Shown here: positions 41,880 through 53,259 of the stretch, one piece after another
Position numbering within the stretch: the stretch's first letter is position 1
Layout: each line of letters starts with the position of its first letter
Assembly (NCBI RefSeq): GCF_023078275.1
Contig: NC_062975.1
Location: forward strand, 558,001-622,000
DNA length: 64,000 bases
Direction: 5' to 3'
Origin: Leguminivora glycinivorella
Taxonomy: Eukaryota; Arthropoda; Insecta; Lepidoptera; Tortricidae
Made by a program: the position numbers and the translations under genes
The notes under the pieces: generated by a model
Told to the model about the DNA's origin: nothing
Databases searched by the model: none
The model's input: the letters and a program-made list of their open reading frames with translations, nothing else

Positions 41880-42152
41880 AAAAATGTGGGCATTTGAAAA
41901 AATTGGAACTCACAGAGTTGTTAAAAAAAGTTAAATCGCTGTCGGTTTTGCAACGATAATTAAGCATGGAATTTCAATAAAAACATCGTGAATTATACTA
42001 AGCTATAATCTAAATTCAGAACGTGAAAAAGTTTAGTTTTAAATACAGATTTCAAGCTTGATTATCATTACAAAACTAACAGCGATTTATGTTTTTTGTT
42101 AACAACTCACGCTAATTGAAAGTCATAAATTAAAAAATGCCCATGTAAACCC
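41880..42152. mobile_element. Foldback element of about 270 bp
   Basis: The left arm AAAAATGTGGGCATTTGAAA ... AACTCACAGAGTTGTTAA ... AAATCGCTGTCGGTTTTGCA pairs with the complement of AACTAACAGCGATTTATG ... TTGTTAACAACTCACGCTAA ... AAAAAATGCCCATGTAAACC. Arms of about 110-130 bases with moderate divergence. Confidence 0.65.
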
Positions 42153-42645
42153 ATGTCACTTCTATACTACGACTTCTAATCTATGCACTCTATGCAGGGC
42201 TCATCATCGCGACCGAAAGGTCGTAAGCGCCGAGTAAAATCGTAGCGCTTGCGACGTTACGGAAGCAGGCCATTGGTTCACACCCCGCCCCCTCGCCCCG
42301 CCTTCAGCTTACAGGCTGTGACACGTTCGTTGTTTGCTATAGCTCCTCTATACGAAGTAATAATTACTCAATGGTTATACTTTCCAAGTGCATAATAAAG
42401 TGGAATCAAAGACCGTGGCGTTGCCCAACTATTTTAATCTAAGTTCCAAGTGAACTTAAAAACTATTTATTGCTTCAACTTCGCAGTTGTCGAACCCAAA
42501 AATAACAGCAATATGGCTATTCTTTACTTTGAAAATATTTTCTAAGATACTTTGTGGGGTATTGTTATTTTATTTGGCAAACGCGACACTGAGTGCAGTT
42601 TGTTGTTTTCAATTTGTTGGGTTTTTTTCTTTGGTTAGTTTATAT
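42153..42645. other. Non-coding interval
   Basis: Contains a GC-richer patch at 42200-42320 (CACCCCGCCCCCTCGCCCCG) with no frame or repeat that I could support. Confidence 0.4.
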
Positions 42646-42649
42646 AAAG

Positions 42650-42890
42650 CGCTGGTAACCTAGCGGTAAGTACGTGCAACTTTCGTGCCGGAGGTCGCGG
42701 GTTCGAACCCCGGCTCGCGCCAATGAGTTTTTCGGAATTTATGTGCGAAATGTCATTTGATATTTGCCAGTCGCTTTTCGGTGAAGTAAAACATCGTGAG
42801 GAAACCGGGCTAATTCCAATAAGGTCTAGTCTTACCCTTCGGGTTGGAAGGTCAGACGGCAGTCGCTTTCATAAAAACTAGCTTTCGTAA
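42650..42890 (+). mobile_element. tRNA-derived SINE (second family)
   Basis: AGCGCTGGTAACCTAGCGGT (A box), GGTCGCGGGTTCGAACCCCG (B box), then the body AATGAGTTTTTCGGAATTTA, GTCGCTTTTCGGTGAAGTAA, CATCGTGAGGAAACCGG and GGTTGGAAGGTCAGACGGCA. This matches a widespread lepidopteran SINE type in block order. Confidence 0.85.
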
Positions 42891-43104
42891 TTACGCAACA
42901 TGGAGCTCAGTGATATATTTCAGGCAGGCTAGAATGGTAGCGCGACAAATGATATAACATCAGATCATCCCTTTCGCACTATTTGTAATATGTAATTTGT
43001 ATAGCACACATAGGTCCCTATACTTTGTCTACTGCTTGATGTTTTATCATCATGCTAGCGGTTCTATTCAGGCTTTACAGTATCTTACCACCATGCGGAC
43101 ATTT

Positions 43105-43424
43105 GGGCCATTTTTTTGCGAAGTTGACCACCCCACTTTTGGATTTGGAAATTTTTATGTCATTTCCACTCAGAATCGCAAGCTCTTTCAATCTTGATAG
43201 GAGAAAAAAAGTTTCCCTAGGTTTTTTCCCATTCTGTTACCATTTTCTCATACATTTTGTATGGCGGTAACGGAATGGAAGGTCTGAAAAATGTATGGAA
43301 ATCTTGGGACATTTTTTTCCTATCAGGATCGAAAGACCTCGCGATTCTGAGTATGAATCGCAAAAAAAAATAAAAAAGGTAACAAAAAAAGGGGGGTGGA
43401 GAACTTTGAAACAAAAATGGCCCA
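43105..43424. mobile_element. Foldback element of about 320 bp
   Basis: GGGCCATTTTTTTGCGAAGT TGACCACCCCAC at the left pairs with GGGGGGTGGAGAACTTTG then AAACAAAAATGGCCC at the right. The interior also pairs (CAGAATCGCAAGCTCTTTC against GAAAGACCTCGCGATTCTGA; CATACATTTTG against AAAATGTATG). The overlapping frames on both strands reflect this symmetry. Confidence 0.75.
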
Positions 43425-43439
43425 TTTATTGAAACTGAC

Positions 43440-43565
43440 TAGGACCCTGCACCAACTTGATCTTTTGGTTTAGCCCATTGACTGGTAGAGAATGCCACCT
43501 GGCCTTAAGTCCGCCATTTGTACTTTATAGTATTGTGCGATAAAGTTTATATAAATAAATAAGAT
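43440..43565 (+). mobile_element. Non-LTR 3' tail
   Basis: TGACTGGTAGAGAATGCCAC CTGGCCTTAAGTCCGCCATT and an ending ATAAAGTTTATATAAATAAATAAG. The same tail in reverse is nested in 30755-30955. Confidence 0.6.
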
Positions 43566-43639
43566 CCTTTGTAATATTGTATTCGGTTAGAGAGAAAGTT
43601 ACTCATGAAATAAATAATAAATATTGGGGACACCTTACA

Positions 43640-43835
43640 CCTAACTAAGCAAAGCTTGTACTATGGGTGCTAGACGACGATATACATACTTATATAGATA
43701 AATACATACTTATATACATAGAAAACATCCATGACTCAGGAACAAATATCTGTGTTCATCACACAAATAAATGCCCTTACCGGGATTCGAACCCGGGACC
43801 GCGGCTTAGCAGGCAGGGTCACTACAAACTACTAA
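43640..43835 (-). mobile_element. tRNA-derived SINE (first family), minus strand
   Basis: The reverse of the 27020 family: ATAGAAAACATCCATGACTC AGGAACAAATATCTGTG, then CCGGGATTCGAACCCGG (B box) and GCAGGCAGGGTCACTAC. The far end carries CTATGGGTGCTAGACGACGA. Confidence 0.85.
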
Positions 43836-45060
43836 ATATATAAATACTAAATATATTACGAGTATATCGCGTATTATGAACTTACTTAATACATCCCGAA
43901 GTTTAAAACCCTTTAAAGAGTATTTACGCGACTGAGGGAAAATTACAATGCAATATTGTAAATGTTACTGATCTTTTGTATTGTTTGCGTATATTAGATA
44001 ATCATAGTAACGTGAATGAACTGCACAATTAATTTCCGAAATCCGAACATTGAATGTACAGCGTGTACATACTCCGTAATTGTCATTAGTCATTACTTGA
44101 TCATTACTCATGTCGCTAATGCAATAGACCTGTCATTTTACCCTTAATTGTTAATTCACTGTGCTGTACACAGAACTAGATTTAGATCTATAGAAGAATC
44201 AAGTTCATATATTTGTATGGCGGACGAGCGTGTTAGATTTTGTACTGAAGTTGTTACTTGCCTGTGATTTTAAATATGTCTCAGGCCCTTGAGTGTTCAT
44301 AATTTTTGTGTTGCAATGAAATATTACGTAACCAGGCGTATATAGATTTTATTTTTGTAAAAAAGTTAATCTTTAAAAACCTATTTTACTTTATTTTAAA
44401 AGTGACGTAACTGTAAACCGCGATCTGCGCAGCGTTTTATGAAATTCTATTCAAGTGCACGCCTTTTGTCCCGAACGAACAGACCTTTGTTACATACACT
44501 ATCACGTTTATACATTTTGTTTGTTGAAACCAACCGTATTTGTTCTGTGTAGCTACTAGGATATTATACATTATTCGTATGAAACTGAACAACGTACCCA
44601 TACGGTAACCTTACTAAAACCAAATAGTTATTTGTTTCACGGGGCGGCAAAGTTTTAGTTTAAATAATAGTATTTTTGCATGTTTCTATTCTGTAAACTT
44701 ATTCATTTGGTTGCCCTGAAAACCAGCGCCATGGCTAACTTAGTTAGTCATCGGCAAATGCTGAGTGGCAACCATTTTGGTGTATAAAGTGTTATTAAAT
44801 TAAGATGTAATAGGTAAAGTTTTCATTTATTTTTATTTTTATACACCAAATAAACGTTTCTTTCTTTCTTTCTAGTTTAACCGTACGTGCCAATATTGAT
44901 ACCCGAGCAAGCGAATCATTCAATACTGAACCGTAGGGAATGGTTCAGATTGTGGAATCTTGAGCGTTGCGCGGTTTCCAAGGCACGTAGTTTAAACTAA
45001 CTTTGTCATCTAGAGAAACGCAACATTTTTTACCTTTACCACATTATTACGAGGCTAAAA
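43836..45060. other. Non-coding interval with a (TTTC)n run
   Basis: A short TTTC microsatellite lies at about 44857-44875. No gene or transposon boundary was supported. Confidence 0.45.
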
Positions 45061-45164
45061 GTTTTAAACGCTAAGTTCATAATTTATTTTTCATCACACC
45101 CGCACTTTAAATGAGCTATTGCACGCAAGCACAGCGTGAGTTATAGCAAAATCGTTCTCCCAAG

Positions 45165-46080
45165 GGAATAATGAATGAATGAATGAATGAATGAGACTTT
45201 ATTCGAAACACATTTACAACAACATCAAAGTAGGCTTAAATCTAGGAAAATGAATGAAGTTACAGTGCTGAGGGTGGTTTCGGAAAAGGATAACACTCAG
45301 CATTTGTCGCGGCACATTGATAGTGTTACGACGCTGATTTTCAGTGTACCCAGTGACACTTAGAACAAACACATAACAACACAAAACGTAAAAAGCAGAG
45401 CAAAACAGAAACAGTATACATTATAATGAACAGCTGATAGTTGTATGAAAACTGATATATATACATATTTATATATATTATTACTAATAAATACATATAT
45501 AGTTAAATAATATAATATATACATACACTCTAAAACTAAGGAGTTACAAAAACTGGTGGCGAAGATATATTATGTAGATTACAGGTCGGTCGGCTAGGCC
45601 GAGTCAGCTTGTTCCTTGAGTAAGTGCAGTTTTAGCTTACATTTGAAAACGTATAAGGAACTGGCATTTCTGATTGGTGGAGGGAGATTGTTCCAGCAGC
45701 GCGTGGCTGCGTAACGGAAGCTGCCACGGAAACTAGCCGACCTATGTCTTGGACAGATTAGGCGGGAGGCGTGCCTTACATGTTTACTGGAAAAAGTTAG
45801 TTTTTCGTAAAGGTAAGATGGCTGTTTGGTAACTATGATCCCGAACAACAATGAAGCAAAATGTAGTTTTCTACGGGCCTCCATCTTGAGCATATTCCCA
45901 CTATTCAAAAACGGTGTCACGTGTGTTCTTGGTGGAATCGGAAAGCAGAATCTGGCACAGGCATTTTGAAGCCTCTGTAGTTGGATTTTTGTACGGGATA
46001 ACAAGCAGTTTCCAATTACAGTGTCAGCGTAGTTTAATTTGGACAATACGAGGGTGTCACAGAGCTTTATTCGCATGTCT
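45165..46080 (-). pseudogene. Jockey/CR1-group non-LTR 3' part
   Basis: The 160-codon minus frame (45594-46076) begins RIKLCDTLVLSKLNYADTVI and contains IQLQRLQNACARFCF, RSASFRGSFRYAATRCWN and NLPPPIRNASS, the region just after the RT domain. A 3' UTR runs down to about 45175, ending in an (AATG)n run before GAGACTTTATTCG. The RT core is missing, so it is 5'-truncated but otherwise little degraded. Confidence 0.8.
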
Positions 46081-46129
46081 ACACTTAAATAGTTTCGAAT
46101 ATAATGAAATTTCTTGTACCGTACTTAAC

Positions 46130-46300
46130 TTTTTTAGATCTATTTACATATTTTTTACATTGCGAGTGTGATGAAAAACATTGTGTGTAACTCGGGGAGT
46201 ATGAATATTACTAACTCGAGTCTTTAAATCGTTACTAACTCTCGTTAGTAATATTCAACTTCCTCCCCTTGTTGCACAATGTACTATGAACATTTATTAT
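46130..46300. repeat. Palindromic repeat with GTTAGTAATATT core
   Basis: TATGAATATTACTAACTCGAG and CTCTCGTTAGTAATATTCAA form an inverted pair, bordered by ACATTGTGTGTAACTCGGGG and CCCCTTGTTGCACAATGTAC, which also pair. About 130 bp, probably a MITE. Confidence 0.65.
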
Positions 46301-46552
46301 TCAAAAACGTTAATTCTACCTGCCTGCTTTGGGAAAAGATATGAAATTACTTTTTAGTAAAGATTGACAAAATGCAAGTTTGTAAAATTTTTTTGAAGGA
46401 GAGATTCTGAAATCATGGTAGCTTTGGTTGAAGCAGAAAATATTCTCACGTTCTCAGTTTGCTGAACCTTTTTTTTTGTTTATATTAATGGGTAATAACT
46501 TATCGCCACAGAAAAGCCAAGGCGAAGAAGTGGCTTATGATCTATATCCTGT

Positions 46553-46740
46553 ATCCATACTAGTATACTAGTATAAATGGGAAAGTGTGTGTGTCTGTTT
46601 GTTTGTCCGTCCTTCACGGCAAAACGGAGCGACAAAGTGTCGTGATTTTTTAAGTGGAGATGATTGAAGGGATGGAGAGTGATATAGGCTACTTTTTGTC
46701 TTTTTCTAAAGCGAGCGAAGCCGCTTGCAAAAGCTAGTAT
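46553..46740 (+). repeat. Family A repeat
   Basis: CTAGTATAAATGGGAAAGTG through ATTGAAGGGATGGAGAGTGA to GCGAGCGAAGCCGCTTGCAA AAGCTAGTAT. CTAGTATACTAGTATAAAT at the left hints at a short duplication of the insertion site. Confidence 0.8.
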
Positions 46741-47167
46741 GATCATAATTACATGTGGTATTTCTCTAGTAGGTGTTTGCTAAGAAAATAGCAGACAATA
46801 CGAGAAGGGCCGTTCGTATGCAAGAAGAAGAAATTTACTCTTTCAAAGTATTTGCAATGCACTGAGTTAGTTCCTAATAGTCTTTTGATAAAAGCACACG
46901 AAATCACCTACGGATTCTATCTATTCTCGCAGTCGCACTATTGTATTGTACAAAAGAATTCGTACAATACAACTCTAAGTCACGTAAAACTTATTGAAGA
47001 GCATCTTCTAAGAACCCCCACTACTTTTGTTGGAACGAACGTGAAGGTGAACTCTATTCAAAGTTTTTTTTGAAGCTAGCACTGGATTCATAAAAATAGG
47101 AATTATTACAAATAAAAATAGATATTATTACATCCTCTTTCTTCCTTCGACAATAAAAGTGATTTCA

Positions 47168-47419
47168 CACTGAGAGAAATTTGCATTGTGAATTTAACAA
47201 GTTCGACTTGTTGCGGTTTATCCGTTTGAATCAGCCAAACGTATGTTTAAAACAATATGTGTCAGGTTGTTTTTATAAAATAGACTTATTGATTCAAATA
47301 TATTGCCGATTCAAATGACAAGTAGCTTGTTGTTTGAACCAAAGAGCACGTAGGCGCTATTTTAACCAAAAAACTTGTTGAACGAACATGAAAACTGGTT
47401 GTATTTTCTCTCAGTGCAG
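47168..47419. mobile_element. MITE with CACTGAGAGAAA termini
   Basis: CACTGAGAGAAATTTGC at the left and GTATTTTCTCTCAGTG at the right are inverted repeats of about 12-14 bases. The interior has several AACAAGTTCGACTTGTTG-like sub-palindromes. Non-coding, 252 bp. Confidence 0.7.
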
Positions 47420-48390
47420 GGATCCGAAGCAAATCACGAATTGATTTTACTGATGCTGGAAATATCCCGTAGTTTTTTGTAAAAAAAATTGTTTCAGTAA
47501 TGACGAATTGTTAAAATCAACTACCATATAAAAATTGTTTAATGGCATTTAACTAGATCACAAAATGTGTCCTTAACAAACAAAAAAATAGTCATTGTAA
47601 ATTGAATAAAATCTTTCAAAAATAATTATTCAAATCGGGCCACGAGTCTCAGAGTAATCGGTGAAATATTATATAAAAATAACTCGAAGCCGTACATGTA
47701 CAATACGAAACCTTTGTGTAAAAAGGTCCGTTTAAAAACAAATAACGTACTCTGAAAAGATTAAAGACAATTCAGCTGAAAATGCCGCCGTTTCACAGTT
47801 GGTTCAATGATTTAATGGTATGGCGATCTCACGTATTCATGAGGGCTCTCGGTGCCACATGCATGATAAGGAGACCGTCAAACGTGCCGCCCATAAAACT
47901 TTAAGACAGCTATACTGTCTCCTAGATTGGATATATTTTCTGGGAAAATAGTGAATAATAACTAAATGGTTAAGACTGAAATCAAATCATCCTATTTATT
48001 TTGAAATGAAGTTGAGAAGGCTTTGTTTTTTCCACGAATTGTATTACCTCTAACTTCTTAGAAAGTAGATGGGCTGATTAAAAAAAATCTATAATTGAAA
48101 AAATAATACGTAAATGCATATTATAAGGTCAGCGATACATTAGGAAGCAAATGTTGACCTCAATAGGTAATATACTCACAATCAACTCATAATGTAATAA
48201 TGATCATTATTACACACAGATTTATTATATATGCATACGGAAAAAAAAACTGATTAATTGAATTCAGCCGCCCGTAAAATTTGCGGGGACTGGCATCAGA
48301 AGTTACAGACAAAAAACCTCAATGTAATGAGGAGACATGCTACAAGGTTAGGCCATGTCGTATGTTATGTACCGTGTACAGTACAGGGTG
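47420..48390. other. Non-coding interval
   Basis: Nothing was recognised except a possible retroelement scrap at 48268-48350 (GGGGACTGGCATCAGAAGTT). Confidence 0.4.
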
Positions 48391-48537
48391 GCTAGCCGAA
48401 TGGCACAATCGCTCACGAAACGCTCACGAAACGAAGCGCTAGTAGATATCTATCTCTATCGCGCTTGCGTATTGGCGCGACAGAGCCAGCGGCGTATCGC
48501 TTTCGTTTGGCGTCGGAGAAATGCCATTCGGCTACGG
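48391..48537 (+). mobile_element. GTAGCCGAATGGC MITE, copy 3
   Basis: CTAGCCGAATGGCACAATCG at the left and GAAATGCCATTCGGCTACGG at the right (last bases 48537). The core AGATATCTATCTCTATCGCG is shared with copies at 2101 and 18851. CGCTCACGAAA is duplicated near the left end. Confidence 0.75.
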
Positions 48538-48880
48538 GGCCAGCTCTGCTTGTGGCGGAGAAAGTTTTCGATAAAGAAATGTAATTTGACTGTCATAAAA
48601 AGGCACAATAGTGGCGCCACCAATCGTAATACATCTGGCTACTTCCTAATTTAGACATTTACTTACTTTCTGTTGTTTCCTATAAATAAACTAAAACAAC
48701 TGAGTAGCGTTATACCATTGGATGTTGGTAATGTAAGAGGTTTCATGTACGGAATGAAACCAGTATTTGATGTTCGGTGACAGGCAGTAGTCCCCGATTT
48801 GAATTTAGAATAATAGATAAACGTCTAGGAGAACGAATACTTGACGGGGCATTGGAATAGAAGCAGCGATTGGGAGTAGT
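48538..48880. other. Non-coding interval next to the BEL element
   Basis: No gene or repeat was recognised. Confidence 0.4.
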
Positions 48881-49033
48881 TGTTGGGCGCAGGGATAGTT
48901 ATAGGAAAACGCCCACATAAATTTTTACAGTTTTTATTCCACTTTCCACACTGGTTCGACCGGGGTTAACGTTACAACTAACAGTTCTATATCTACCTAC
49001 TTATTTGTATATTTAAATGTACGGTATCGTACA
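48881..49033 (-). repeat. 3' LTR of the BEL/Pao element
   Basis: 153 bp. It differs from the 5' LTR at a single position (ACTAACAG against ACTAAAAG). Confidence 0.95.
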
Positions 49034-49209
49034 TACTGCCACCGCAGCAAGAAGTTACTTGATAACAATGAAAAAGTATCTTACTAATAAACTGTAAAAT
49101 AATGTTTAACTTTGTTTTTATCTTAAACCTAGCCATATTATATGCTTCCAGTTGAGCTCTGATTTTATTTTTAGTGTACAAGTTACATGTTGGAAATTAT
49201 TTATTTATT

Positions 49210-51183
49210 TTAAATATATTTAATCAGTCTCAATTGGGAGTACAGATATCTTATGAATACAAACAATGCAATGTACACTTTATACAATATAGGTTTTCTT
49301 ACACGATACATTTTTACAGTGAATGGGCCACCATAATCTATACCTACTTTCTTAAAAGCTCTACAGGGGTTTACCCTGTCGTGAGGAAGCGAACCCATCA
49401 ATTGTTGGGCTTGCTTCGCTTTCAATTTGAAACATGTTATACATTTGTAAAGTACATGAGTTACTTCTCTTATCCCACTCATAATATGATAGGTTAAGCT
49501 TAAGCTATTTAGCACAAACTTTGCTCCAGAATGCAACAGTACTCTATGCTCATTTTCAATAATATAACGGGTAATATCTGATCCCTTAGGCAATATAATT
49601 GGATGCCTTTGAGAATAGGGTAGATTTGCATGCTGGAGCCTTCCACCTACACGGAGAAGGTTCATGGAACACAAGAATGGATGTAACCCATCGAGTTTCG
49701 ATTTAAAAGGTTTATTTTCCTTTAAGGCACTAATTTCATCACTAAAATGTTTATTTTGTTCATATCTAATGATTGTCAATAAAGACTTTTTTAATTCTCG
49801 AGGTGTTAGACATCCCGTTTTCTTGTCTGTATATTTCTTTGTAATACAGGCTTTACAATTGTCTATAAATCTATAGCACCATGCTAGGATTCTTTTCATT
49901 TTTATTATGCTAGAACAATTTTTGAATAGTGCTAGATCATTATTCTGAGAAACAGTTACCAGACTAACCTTTAGTTCTGGAATTTCTCCTGGCATCACCT
50001 CTATGGCTTCATCAGCCGTAGGTTTGTATTCTCTATTTTTTAACATTGAGGGTCCGTGAAACCACAATGTGTTTTGCTGTAATAGGTGAGGATCCACACC
50101 TCTTGACAGGCAATCTGCCGGGTTGACTAAAGTATTTATGTAATGCCATGAAAAATCCTTTGTATGATCTTTAATCATTTTTACTCTATTTGCTACATAC
50201 ACTGTAAGCTTTAGAGGATCAATTTTTAACCAAGAAAGTACTATTTGAGAATCCAAATATAGATACACTTTTGCATCAAATTTTAACTTAATGATGTCAT
50301 ACACCTTGTGTGCCAGAATTGCTAAAAGCAGAGCGCTATTGAGCTCAGCACGTGGTGTGGTGAGTTTTTTTATTGGGTTCACGCGTGACCTTGAGCATAG
50401 CAAGTCTACTGTAACTTTATTGTTATTATCAATAACTCTCAAATAAATGCAACATCCATAAGCGAGGTTAGATCCATCGGCAAATCCAAAAATTTCAATG
50501 GATTTTGCATTTTGTGTATCTATATTTCGATTGATTACAATATCTGGCATTTGTGTTAGGCTTTCTGCGAAAGCTCTAAAATCTTCATTGAGCTTGCCAG
50601 GCAGTTTGGAGTCCCAAGATGGGACTTCAAGCCATATCTTCTGCATTAGGAGCTTTGCCTTTACCACAATGGGTCCTGCCAAGCCCAATGGATCAAACAT
50701 TTTACTTATAAAGCTCAATGCTTTTCGCTTTGTATAATTTTCAATTAATTCTTGCTTGGGAGAACTTATTATTAGTGTATCCTCTGATAGGTTGCACTTG
50801 AGACCTAATGTTCGTATAAAATCAGTTTCCTTATTTTCGGAAAAGTTTACCTCTTTACTTTCCATTTTGCAATTTGATGGCAGGTCAGTCAAGAGCGAAC
50901 TATCATTTGCACACCATTTATGTAGGCTAAAGCCGCCTAATTTTAACAATTCTATTAACTCGTCACGAGTTTTAATGACAGTGTCCCTATCATTACAAGT
51001 TATATTAGCATCATCAACATATGTGTTGTGAAGCAACACGTCTGCAGCCAGAGGAAAACGCTCCTTATATCTATAGACCAGTTCGAGTAAGCATCTACAG
51101 GCTAGAAAACTACTACTTTTGAGACCATAGGTCACGGTCTGAAGCTGCAAACATTGTACTTCTTTATCGGGGAATCCCTCCAT
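49210..51183 (-). pseudogene. pol: BEL/Pao pol: RT palm, RNase H, truncated integrase
   Basis: About 657 codons continuing the RT after a frameshift. RT catalytic YVDD lies near residues 55-58. The characteristic BEL middle region follows (FISKMFDPLGLAGPIVVKAK). RNase H has FADGS and YLDSQIVLSWL. The integrase zinc region has LLHSG and CITCFKLK, then the first catalytic Asp in VGIDYGGPF. The frame then leaves the family after about ten residues and ends (YSQLRLIKYI), so two of the three integrase catalytic residues are absent. The missing part seems deleted, since only about 180 bp separate it from the 3' LTR. Confidence 0.93.
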
Positions 51184-53216
51184 AATATATTTTGTAACGG
51201 ACGATGTGATGGTTCTACCAAAACTTGTCTGAACATTTTACGTATGTCGCAATTTAATACATATTTAAATAATCTAAATAAGATCAGAATGCTAAATAAG
51301 TCATTTTGTACAACTGGACCATTCAGAAGTACATCATTTAATGAAACTTTGCTTAAGCTTGGCATTCCTCCTTCAAAAACAATTCTAAGTGGTGTACTTG
51401 AACTTTTCACATTGATCACAGGGTGATGTGCCAGAAAATATGTGGCTTGTGTATCTAAATCATATTGAGATATAGGGATGCTAACTGCATGACCTAGCTC
51501 TAAGTACTCATCAATGAAGGACTTATAACCTCTATATAGAAGAGGATCCTTGGCAAGTCTAACTTCCAAACTTTTAAACCTTTTTAAGGCACATGTGAGT
51601 GAATCACCCAATTTTATTTCTTTGACATCCTGTTTGAGAGGTAAAGCTACCTGAAATCTATTATCTTTTAGCACAACTGACTCTTTAAATATTTTTTCTG
51701 CTAATTCTTGTTCAGAATTGGCTTCAGTGTAAATTTCAGGCACCTTCTCGGTTTGCCAAAATTGTGAAATTGACTGCTCTAACTTATTGAAAATTAAATT
51801 GTTACCGACATGTTTGCAACAGACCGCTGCTGTAAGATGAGAGGAGTCAGCTCGTTCGCTGTCACTCACTCTCCCAGCTACAATGTAGCCAAAACGTGTG
51901 TTATGGAGGTATGGACCACCAGGCTGTGCCAGCAGTTGGTCTCGCAGTAAATTCTGGAAAAACAAGTGACTGTCTAAGAGAATGCCAACGGTTTGAGAGA
52001 CATCAAAGTCCTCATCGGCTAATTTAACATATGGAGGTATGGTAAAATTCTCTTTGTTAATCTTAAATTGAGGCATTTTACTTGTTATGCTACTGGCTAC
52101 ATTGCAAGTCACTGACAACTTAAAGTTGGTTGCCGTTGCATAAACATCAACAGTTGTTTGCAGCGTAGAGCTATTGACAGAGTTGAAGACTCCACCAACT
52201 GTATCATGTATCTCTTCTAATGTGCAGCCAAGCTGTCTAGCTAAATCAGTTCTTATAAGAGAAACTTGACTACAATTATCTAATAGAGCTTTGGTAAAAA
52301 TAGCATTACCTTTTTTATCTATTAATTTAACCCTAACACTAGGTAGGAGTATATCGCATTTTGCCTGTGCTAACAAAGCGACTTGGCTGGTACTTTTGTC
52401 GGGAACGACATCCTCATGTAACAATGAGTTGTGTTTTTCTTTACATACTGAGCATTTAAAACTAAATAGGCATTTTTTACCATAGTGCTCATTTAAGCAA
52501 ATGTTACACAATTTATTTGACTTTACATAGTCTTGACGTTGCATTATGCTTAAAAGTTTGAATTTTGGACATAGGTGCATCTTGTGCAAATGAGAGGTAC
52601 AGTACTTACATTTTAAGTTTTTTGTAGATTGTTTGGTAGAACCATCACTTGTCGCAGCGACTACTAAGCTGCTTCTCTTGGTTGGGGGTTGCGCCTGGGC
52701 AAGGGTTTCCAGTGCCGCAGCCCGGTCCTCTAGAAATTCAAACAAATCATGCAACTTAGGTAATTCCAAACCTTGCTTTTCTAAATGGAAAGCTCTAAGG
52801 GTGTACTGATCAATCTTACGCTGTAACACAGTCATAATAATTAAATCCCAATGTTGCACTGGAACATTCATGTTCTTAAGAGCACCTAAATGCTGTTTAG
52901 TGTTAATAACTAAATCCCTAATTGCCGCTGAAGACGTTTTATTCATAATTGGCAAATCTAAAATGGAAGTAATATGATATTGTATCATTTGCTGCTTAGG
53001 CATTAACTGCGAATTGAGATATGCAGCCATCTCAAAGTAAGCAGCTTCCACCGTGTCTATGACCTCTTTGTCATCTGGATCAATCAATGAAATTTCTAAA
53101 CTAAGTTCCATATACTCAGAGAATGTTTTAACTAAACGATCTCTTTTTTCTCTTAATAAATGTAAATCAAGGTTACCTGGATCTATGTTGTTTATGTAAG
53201 CCCTTAAACGGGTCAT
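51132..53216 (-). pseudogene. gag: BEL/Pao gag body, protease and RT start
   Basis: About 694 codons. An N-terminal helical gag region of DUF1759 type is followed by zinc-knuckle cysteines (CKYCTSHLHKMHLC; CNICLNEHYGKKC; CSVCKEKH). The protease region has LLDNCSQVSLI, with Asp kept but Asn-Cys where Ser/Thr-Gly is usual. The fingers of the RT follow (RIVFEGG, LNDVLLNGP, CDIRKMFRQV). The frame ends after NILWR, where a one-base shift moves the RT into the frame at 51183. The first codons of gag are missing here because of the foldback insertion; the original start is at 57113. Confidence 0.93.
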
Positions 53217-53259
53217 AAACCCCTTTAGTCAGGGACCAAACGACCTCTTTTACAAAAAG

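Noticed and set aside
50498..51426. Several plus-strand frames of 60-90 codons over the BEL element
   Set aside because: All are shadows of the minus-strand BEL polyprotein.
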